The notes beneath the pieces are model-generated. The model searched no databases. It worked only from the letters and a program-made list of their open reading frames with translations, and was not told where the DNA came from. The position numbers were made by a program, and so were the translations under genes. From an uncultured Lentisphaeria bacterium (GTDB taxonomy: Bacteria > Verrucomicrobiota > Lentisphaeria > JABSQK01 > CAJWLW01), in contig CAJWLW010000218.1 of assembly GCA_913042885.1 (NCBI GenBank), positions 1-8,271 of the forward strand: DNA of 8,271 nucleotides, given 5' to 3'. Within the stretch, counting starts at the first letter, position 1; every line of letters begins with the position of its first letter. Of this stretch, positions 1 through 5,776 are shown in pieces.

Positions 1-1458
1 CCGCCTCTCGCCGGTCTCATCCAGCAATGATGTCTCGTGCGTCATGATGAGGCTTCCACCGCGATCGACGAATTGTCTGATTTGATCGCATTGCCGGTCA
101 CTCAAACAGGCGGCGTTGGGCAGAATCAAGTGGTCATACTGCGCGAGTCCGGGATTATCCAGGCCAGATTCGACAATGACCTCGTACTGAATGTTTGCTT
201 CCAGCAACACCCGGCACCACCCGAACCATTCCTCCGCATAATAATCCGCATGGGATCCTTTATACATGTCCCGCGTCGAAGCCGAGAAGAGCACGGCGAC
301 GTTACTGAACGGCAAGACGGAACGAACCAGTTCGGTCTCGTGGTCTGCCTCCCAGCCAAAGACCTTTTCATGGAAGGACTGGCTTTCGGCCGATCGGAAA
401 ATATGGGTCGGCACGCCGAGCATGGCACCCCTGGAAGCTGCCCACATGCGCATGCCATGTGCAGCGCGCAGCGCCCAGCTTAAGAAGTCCTCATTCGCGT
501 TCATGTTGCGCATGAAGGTCATGGTCGGGGTGCTGTAGGCATGGCCCAGCGCCAAGTACAGTCGCAGGCTCACCGCACGGGTCTGCCAGTTGTAGAGGAT
601 GGACGAGGAATTCTCGGTCTCGTAAAACAACAGGTTGACGCCGCGCATTCGCTCGTCGTTATGATCACCATACTGCTGCGAGTGACGCTGGTTCTCCTCC
701 TTGTTCTTGCAGCCGAGCAGGACCTGATGCGGATCGATTCGTTTCAATGTCGATGCCAGATCCGCGTAGAAATCCCCGACCGACGCGCAACGGAATCGGA
801 GCCACTCCCGAAACCGCGGGTCCTCCATATTGCCCCAGAACGCCGAGTCGTTCCGGCCGGGCAGCGCATACCCCGTACGCCGCTTGAACTTCCGCTTGCA
901 ATGCGGGCAGGCGCAGGTGCCCCAGCCGGTGCGGAAGTACACCTCGTCCACCATGAAGCCGTCCACACCGGACCCTTGCAAAAACTCAGTGGCGAGATTG
1001 AAGTAATGCCGGCGGTACCCCGGGTTGTTGACACAGTACCAATACCATCCGCCCCATTGGTCCAGGTGCCCGTATGTCCCCGTCCGACTGTCGACGGTGA
1101 GCCATTCCTTTTGCCTGACCTCCCGGAGCGTTTGCGCTGCGAGTCCGGCCGAGCAGTGATGAATAACCCTGATGTCGGCGTCGTGGCAGGCATCGACAAC
1201 GTGCTTCGTGCCGGCGATAACCCTTGGCGCCAGGCCGAGCTCGTTCAGTTTCACCAGGCGGACAATGCCGTGAGTCAAGACAGCATTGATGCGGGCCCGC
1301 TTCAGCTTGCCGATCACCCGTGCGATTTCCCGATCACTGGCGATTCCGCTGAAGGCACTGTTGAAATGGTGTTCGACATCGCGGGTTTCACGATCCTTCT
1401 TGAACCACCAGTGTGTAAACCTTGCATTCCACACCCAGTCCGGGGTCTCGCTTATCAT
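1..1458 (-). CDS. GH42-like glycoside hydrolase, 3' end outside the window
   Basis: The minus-strand frame is open for 486 codons from an ATG at 1458-1456 to the left edge, so the C-terminus is missing. An in-frame TAA at 1500-1498 limits the 5' side, and GAGGGGG five bases before the ATG supports this start. Residues about 40-380 look like a TIM barrel. VDGFMVDEVYF (about 165-175) carries an Asp-Glu pair, of which E172 is the candidate proton donor. Ten residues later comes a CxCxxC cluster (C182, C184, C187), placed like the zinc cluster that follows the acid/base Glu in GH42 beta-galactosidases. E280 in LLFYETEN is a candidate nucleophile. Residues about 384-486, including YDHLILPNAACLSD and FVDRGGSLIMTHE, match the GH42 trimerisation domain, which has a glutamine-amidotransferase-like fold. 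There is no signal peptide, so it is probably cytoplasmic. It is last of the visible operon genes. The GH42-like fold is fairly sure; the substrate is unknown and beta-galactosidase activity should not be assumed. Confidence 0.85.
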   Translation of the reverse strand, partial: MISETPDWVWNARFTHWWFKKDRETRDVEHHFNSAFSGIASDREIARVIGKLKRARINAVLTHGIVRLVKLNELGLAPRVIAGTKHVVDACHDADIRVIHHCSAGLAAQTLREVRQKEWLTVDSRTGTYGHLDQWGGWYWYCVNNPGYRRHYFNLATEFLQGSGVDGFMVDEVYFRTGWGTCACPHCKRKFKRRTGYALPGRNDSAFWGNMEDPRFREWLRFRCASVGDFYADLASTLKRIDPHQVLLGCKNKEENQRHSQQYGDHNDERMRGVNLLFYETENSSSILYNWQTRAVSLRLYLALGHAYSTPTMTFMRNMNANEDFLSWALRAAHGMRMWAASRGAMLGVPTHIFRSAESQSFHEKVFGWEADHETELVRSVLPFSNVAVLFSASTRDMYKGSHADYYAEEWFGWCRVLLEANIQYEVIVESGLDNPGLAQYDHLILPNAACLSDRQCDQIRQFVDRGGSLIMTHETSLLDETGERR

Positions 1459-1463
1459 ATCTG

Positions 1464-1470
1464 CCCCCTC
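1464..1470 (-). promoter_or_regulatory. Ribosome binding site of the GH42-like gene
   Basis: The minus strand reads GAGGGGG, then five bases (CAGAT), then ATG. This is a strong purine-rich Shine-Dalgarno match at good spacing, and it fixes the start of the gene that runs off the left edge. Confidence 0.7.
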
Positions 1471-1518
1471 ACCCCAATCCCGCTCCTGGTCCGATTCTTA
1501 ATCGCGAATTGCTTCGTC

Positions 1519-2691
1519 TTATATCCCGGGAATGACCACCGGCATACCCGACCCGATCGACTCCTCCGCGCACAGCGCCAGCGCGGTTGAGTAATAGGCG
1601 GACTCAAGGGCGTCCACCGGCGGATCGTTTTCCACAATACGGCGGTAAAACTCGTCCCGCAGCCGTGCGTCGCCACCGCCGTGGGCGCCGCCGGTATGAA
1701 CGGGCTTGAACTCCTCCACCCGTCGTTCCGTCGCGTGAGAGTATTCGATGCGGATAAGAAACTGGCCTTCGTTGTTAAAGTGGCCGTACATCTTTCCTTT
1801 CGGCCCGACCAGCCAGAACTCCCGCGAGTACTCGGGGGTGAAGTGGCACTCATGAAACGTCGCCTTGCCGCCGTTGGCGTACGAGATGCAGAGCTCGGCA
1901 TTGTCGTTCAGATCCATCTCCTTGCTCCAGACACAATAGTCGTCTACTTCGATGGTCACGCCGTAGTCCATCAGGAATCGGTCGCCGTCAATCGCGTACG
2001 GGCATTCGTCGGCACGGTCACACTTTCGGCAGCGGAGATTCGGGTCGGCGTCACCGCCATAGAAATCACGCCCACCGACGGCGTACACTTTCACCGGTTC
2101 GCTGTTCATGAACCAGTTCAGCAGGTCAAGCGAGTGACACGCTTTCTGCAACAGCAGCGTTTTGAAAAAGGCCTTCTGCATCGTTGGACAATGAAAGAAG
2201 TAGTTGCCTCCCACCGAAACGTTGTCGAAGGCGTGGCCGATCTTCACCGGGCCGATGCGTCCTTCGTCCAGCAGTTGCTTCATGCTGCTGAACACCGACG
2301 CTTCGCGCAGCTCGAAGCCGATCATCAGGATGCCTTTCGCCTGGCGTGCCTCGCGTATGATTCGGTTGCTGTCGTCGATGGATTGGCACAGCGGCTTTTC
2401 AACCAGCACGTGTTTGCCGGCGGACAGCGCCGCGATCGTCGGCGCCGCATGGTCCGGGTCCTGGGTCGCCACCAGTACCGCGTCGATGTCGTCGCGGGCG
2501 AGCAGCTCGTGCATGTCCGAGTGATACGAGATGCCCTCGCCTCGCGCGCTGCGGACCAATTCGAGGCGGTCCGGCTGCAGGTCGCACACCGCCCGCAGCT
2601 CGAAGCCCGGATGCGCGGCCTGGTCGTACATGCGCGCAAAATAGCGGCCACGGCCGCCGACACCGATTACCGCTGTCCGTACAATTTTCAT
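1519..2691 (-). CDS. Gfo/Idh/MocA family NAD(P)-dependent oxidoreductase
   Basis: The 390-residue protein is the usual length for the family. The N-terminal Rossmann fold starts MKIVRTAVIGVGGRGR, with the dinucleotide-binding glycine motif at residues 8-16. The family signature EKP lies at 98-100 (catalytic Lys99), and the second active-site motif KACHSLDLLNW at 183-193 puts His186 and Asp189 at the substrate. HTGGAHGGGD (332-341) resembles the C-terminal HGG-D element of sugar-acting members. A cysteine group C221-x2-C224-x5-C230, followed by PY, could bind a metal or make a disulfide. There is no Tat or Sec signal, so it is cytoplasmic. GAGGA four bases before the ATG supports the start. 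Known members oxidise or reduce sugars, inositols or sugar derivatives. A few clades (GH109 type) use bound NAD to cleave glycosides by transient oxidation, and the neighbouring hydrolases make that worth considering. The family call is very sure; the substrate is not known. Confidence 0.93.
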   Translation of the reverse strand: MKIVRTAVIGVGGRGRYFARMYDQAAHPGFELRAVCDLQPDRLELVRSARGEGISYHSDMHELLARDDIDAVLVATQDPDHAAPTIAALSAGKHVLVEKPLCQSIDDSNRIIREARQAKGILMIGFELREASVFSSMKQLLDEGRIGPVKIGHAFDNVSVGGNYFFHCPTMQKAFFKTLLLQKACHSLDLLNWFMNSEPVKVYAVGGRDFYGGDADPNLRCRKCDRADECPYAIDGDRFLMDYGVTIEVDDYCVWSKEMDLNDNAELCISYANGGKATFHECHFTPEYSREFWLVGPKGKMYGHFNNEGQFLIRIEYSHATERRVEEFKPVHTGGAHGGGDARLRDEFYRRIVENDPPVDALESAYYSTALALCAEESIGSGMPVVIPGI

Positions 2692-2695
2692 TGGG

Positions 2696-2700
2696 TCCTC
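2696..2700 (-). promoter_or_regulatory. Ribosome binding site of the oxidoreductase gene
   Basis: The minus strand reads GAGGA followed by CCCA and the ATG at 2691-2689. The motif is strong, with slightly short spacing, and agrees with the Rossmann-fold N-terminus beginning directly at this ATG. Confidence 0.7.
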
Positions 2701-2733
2701 GGGTGGCCGTGCCGCCGCCGGTTTCGGCTGCCT

Positions 2734-2773
2734 GGTTTCAAGCGCGGCCGGTCGGCCCTGTCCGACTGAAACC
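2734..2773 (-). other. Intercistronic inverted repeat between multidomain enzyme and oxidoreductase genes
   Basis: GGTTTCA at 2773-2767 (minus-strand sense) pairs perfectly with TGAAACC at 2740-2734. Just inside the 5' arm, GTCGG can pair with CCGAC across ACAGGG, and GGCCGACCGGCC offers a competing stem. The outer arm begins at the last base of the upstream TAG stop codon. No T-run follows the 3' arm, so it is not a typical intrinsic terminator. It may protect or mark the 3' end of the upstream message segment, or be a chance result of GC-rich sequence. Confidence 0.4.
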
Positions 2774-5706
2774 TACTCAAAAGAAATCTTCCCGAGCCGG
2801 CGCGGATTGCCGCGGCGCCAGTCCTCAAAGGTCGCGTTCCACGCATAATCATCGCTCATCAGGGCCGGCGTGCAGTGGATGTTGAAATCCCATTCCGCAC
2901 CAGGCGTCGGCCTCGCGTCGAGGGCCGCAAACGGAATCTCGATCCGTGTCGACCAATGCCCGTTGCCCAGGCGCTCGACGACAGCGGTAATACCGACGTC
3001 ATCAGGCAATGCCCGGCGGAACAGGCCGCGCTCCAGATCATATTGGATATGAAAGTATCTCCACAACTCCGAAGGCGCCAGCCAAAGCTGATAAACCTGC
3101 CGGCCGTCGGCATGCGGGTTGATGTTGATGCCGATGAAATAAAGGCTTGCGAGGAGATCCGCCTGCGCGTCCCATGCCGGGTAGAGATCCTCGCCTCTTT
3201 CGGATTCACCGCGAACGACGACGAAAAAACTGCGGTCATCGTAACCCAGGCTGAACCCAATCACTTCCTGGCTTGGCGGAAAATTCCGGGCCTGTCCGAA
3301 AAAAGCGAGATAATCCTGCACCAGCGGCATGCCGCGACCGAACGCGTCGTCCAGTCTCAGAGGTTCGATGCGACTTTCGCCGGTAGACGGACATGGCATC
3401 GACTTGACTGAAAGCTTTTGCTGTTGCGCCTCCAGCCAGTGTTCCCATTCGCTGATGAATTTTACGGACCGCCGCGGCGCGACCATTCGCCGGGCCCGCT
3501 CGATGCACGCTCCGGCCCGGCGGTCGTAAAGCTCGTCGGTATAGATCCGGAAGGGCCTGATCTGTGCCCTGGTCCTGATGTAGCAGTTGAGTGACGCGGC
3601 GTAGCACGCGAAGGCCGGAAACGCCTTCTTGTTGCGGATCAACATTGCACGAAGGTCAGTCCACTCCTGCAACGACGCCTCGACGCCGGCGGCATCGACC
3701 CCGCCACGACCGAACTGAATGACGGCGCCGAACAGGTCGGTCTGACACGATTCAAAGCGCGCCGCCGCTGTCACCGCTTGGCGCAAAGCCGCGATCCCGA
3801 TGTCCAACCCTTCCCGGAATGCCGCGAAGTCCGCATGCTTGTGCAGCGCGAACAGCGCCAGCCCTGCCCTGATGTTGTGGGCAATAAACGCCGCGTACAT
3901 CGCCCGCGCTTCAAGGAGGATTTTCAATTCCCGGATATTCTGAAAAGACGGCTCGTGAACTGCCAGTTGCGCGCCGGCGGTCAAGCTTGCCGCGGCCGCC
4001 TTGTCGAGCTCTTCGATGACGGTGAGCGGGGTGTTTGTGGCGCGGCCGCCGTTGATATGATCGATAATACGCGGACAGGCGTGATCCACGATGGCGCGGG
4101 CCGGCAGGAGCCCGCCGGTGTACTGGTACGATTCATTCGGCCGGTCACTGAAGCTGCTCGCCGTGTCGTAGGCGTACGGCTCCTGGACATATGGGTTGTC
4201 CGCTTTCGGCTTCAGGTAAAACGCATTGTGGAAAAACTGCAGGTTTGCGAGACAGATGATCCGGCTGGTCGCCTGCAGCAACGCGAGGTAGAAATTCTCG
4301 CCGCCGTTCTTCAAATCGTATTCGTCTTTGAAATACTGCGCCAGCATCCCGGCGTTCGTCGCCGTTTCCAGGTGCCACGTCCACCGGCCGGTCAGGACCG
4401 CATGTGGCTTGTTGAACCGGGCCATGATCCGTTCGTTGGAATGAAACGCGACGTCATCGTCGGGCTTGTCGAACAACTCGAGGTTGGTGTTGAAGCTGAC
4501 GTTTCTGACCCCCAGCCGGTGGGCGCGATGCAGGAGCGTCCGTATGAAATCCGGGTCCACCCAGATCGAGCTGGAGAGCTGCGCCGCGGCAGTCGTGTGG
4601 CAGGGGCCGGTCATCATCAGGACCTCGGCGTCCGGCACCGCATCGATCCAGGCCTTGAGCCGGCGATCCGGTCTCGGGCGGCAATACCGGTCACTGTGAT
4701 GTTTGTGCGGCAGAATCAGTGCGATGTTGGTGCCGGCAATGCCGGCTGCGAAGGCGGCCATGCGCTCGGGGAAATAGGCGTTCCACAGTCGGATAAACAG
4801 CTTTAATGGCCGCTGCTGCCGGCGCATCGGCACAACGATGCTCTCCTCGATGAAGTCGTAGGCATCGTTCAGCGTCTCCATGTTGAGCCAGATACCGTCA
4901 AGCTGCGGATACTCGCCCAGGATCTTGTCGATGCAGTACTCTGTATACCGACGGATCACCGGTGCGTCCTCGCCACCGTGATACGCCGGGCCGCGATCGA
5001 CAAGTTGATGGCGGCGCGCGAAGGGCCTCGAGCAGTGGGCAACGTAAAAATGGAAGTACAATTCAATCCCGTATTGCTTCGCCCGGGAAAAAATGAAACG
5101 CAATCGCTTCGCGTTCCGCTTCCATTCGCTGTGCTTCAGCGTCCGGGCTTCCGGAAATTCCTCGTTCCAGATCCACTGTTCAAACGGCTGATAGCACCAG
5201 AAGACAAGGCCGTTGTAGCGGCATTCACTGAGCTGCTGGAAAAGACCTTCCCAGAAGGCATCGGACACCGTAGCCCAATCGCCACGGTGCCATTCGCGCA
5301 GGCTGACGCCATTCTCGCTGTCAACGAGCTCGTGCTTGTAGATGCGGCGGTGGAACGACGGGGAGTCGGTGAGCGAGATTCGGGAGGAATGCAGGTGCCG
5401 CGGCAATTCCAGTATTCCGTAGATCAATGCACGATCGTTGTCGCCGGTCACCAGGACGGAGCCGCCGCGCAACGAGCGAAGAATGATCGTGTCCGGCAGA
5501 CGAGCCTTGCGGCCGATGGCGATCTTCTGCTCACGAACGATCTTCTTGACGTGCGGACTGTCCAGCTTGCCGACAATGACCGCGGGCGCGGGCGTCGTGA
5601 TGTCGCCTGATCCAAGGACGTCGATATCACGGACGGCAATCTTGTTGAGGGCCCAGCGAATCCCGTCGAGACAATCCTTTTCGACAAATGCTCTGGTGAG
5701 TGACAT
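2773..5706 (-). CDS. Large multidomain putative glycoside hydrolase with CBM9-like C-terminal domain
   Basis: This is a 977-residue protein. Residues 1-105 resemble the non-catalytic N-terminal domain of GH20, GH67 and related enzymes, ending in TGDNDRALIYGILELPRHL. From about 118 a TIM-barrel-like region follows; WLNMETLNDAY (273-283) holds E277, a possible catalytic acid on an expected barrel strand, with further acidic and aromatic clusters at 305-315 and 404-414. Residues about 560-765 look mainly helical. Residues about 780-977 match a CBM9-like beta-sandwich: YDDRSFFVVV (822-831), WSTRIEIPFAAL (918-929), EWDFNI (938-943), and the closing FEDWRRGNPRRLGKISF. The ATG at 5706 is the first credible start; the frame is open upstream to 6036, but that part overlaps the previous gene and reads as out-of-frame sequence. 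No Shine-Dalgarno is visible. No signal peptide is seen, which is odd for a CBM9-bearing enzyme. I do not recognise an exact GH family. Carbohydrate-active enzyme is likely; substrate and mechanism are unknown. Confidence 0.8.
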   Translation of the reverse strand: MSLTRAFVEKDCLDGIRWALNKIAVRDIDVLGSGDITTPAPAVIVGKLDSPHVKKIVREQKIAIGRKARLPDTIILRSLRGGSVLVTGDNDRALIYGILELPRHLHSSRISLTDSPSFHRRIYKHELVDSENGVSLREWHRGDWATVSDAFWEGLFQQLSECRYNGLVFWCYQPFEQWIWNEEFPEARTLKHSEWKRNAKRLRFIFSRAKQYGIELYFHFYVAHCSRPFARRHQLVDRGPAYHGGEDAPVIRRYTEYCIDKILGEYPQLDGIWLNMETLNDAYDFIEESIVVPMRRQQRPLKLFIRLWNAYFPERMAAFAAGIAGTNIALILPHKHHSDRYCRPRPDRRLKAWIDAVPDAEVLMMTGPCHTTAAAQLSSSIWVDPDFIRTLLHRAHRLGVRNVSFNTNLELFDKPDDDVAFHSNERIMARFNKPHAVLTGRWTWHLETATNAGMLAQYFKDEYDLKNGGENFYLALLQATSRIICLANLQFFHNAFYLKPKADNPYVQEPYAYDTASSFSDRPNESYQYTGGLLPARAIVDHACPRIIDHINGGRATNTPLTVIEELDKAAAASLTAGAQLAVHEPSFQNIRELKILLEARAMYAAFIAHNIRAGLALFALHKHADFAAFREGLDIGIAALRQAVTAAARFESCQTDLFGAVIQFGRGGVDAAGVEASLQEWTDLRAMLIRNKKAFPAFACYAASLNCYIRTRAQIRPFRIYTDELYDRRAGACIERARRMVAPRRSVKFISEWEHWLEAQQQKLSVKSMPCPSTGESRIEPLRLDDAFGRGMPLVQDYLAFFGQARNFPPSQEVIGFSLGYDDRSFFVVVRGESERGEDLYPAWDAQADLLASLYFIGININPHADGRQVYQLWLAPSELWRYFHIQYDLERGLFRRALPDDVGITAVVERLGNGHWSTRIEIPFAALDARPTPGAEWDFNIHCTPALMSDDYAWNATFEDWRRGNPRRLGKISFE

Positions 5707-5762
5707 CGGCAGTCTTGGTGAGAATCTGACCAACAATCGGCAACTGTTAAATAATACCGGAG

Positions 5763-5776
5763 CCCGCCGAAGCGGG
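5763..5776 (-). other. UUCG-tetraloop stem-loop directly after the GH36 stop codon
   Basis: In the transcribed sense the sequence is CCCGC-UUCG-GCGGG: a 5-bp GC stem closed by a C(UUCG)G tetraloop, one of the most stable small RNA hairpins. It starts at the base after the TAA stop of the GH36 gene. The U-rich stretch TATTATTT begins six bases after the stem, too far for a classic intrinsic terminator. It may reduce read-through or stabilise the 3' end. Confidence 0.5.

Noticed and set aside
1492..1504. Small hairpin CGATT-AAG-AATCG between the oxidoreductase and GH42-like genes
   Set aside because: The stem is only 5 bp, AT-containing, with a tight three-base loop and no following T-run. It is within chance expectation.
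541..1590. Plus-strand open frame of 349 codons, and a smaller one at 37-483
   Set aside because: They lie opposite the GH42-like minus-strand gene, which shows clear domain motifs and a Shine-Dalgarno. The plus-strand translations have no recognisable motifs and are typical antisense frames of GC-rich coding DNA.
1681..2769. Plus-strand open frame of 362 codons
   Set aside because: It mirrors the oxidoreductase gene on the other strand. The translation is rich in Arg, Val and His without domain motifs.
3778..4806. Plus-strand open frame of 342 codons
   Set aside because: It is antisense to the barrel and helical regions of the multidomain enzyme and shows no protein-family features.
5745..5757. 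TATTAT on the minus strand after the GH36 gene as a possible -10 promoter element
   Set aside because: No acceptable -35 hexamer lies 16-18 bases upstream; the corresponding bases are in the stop codon and the UUCG hairpin.
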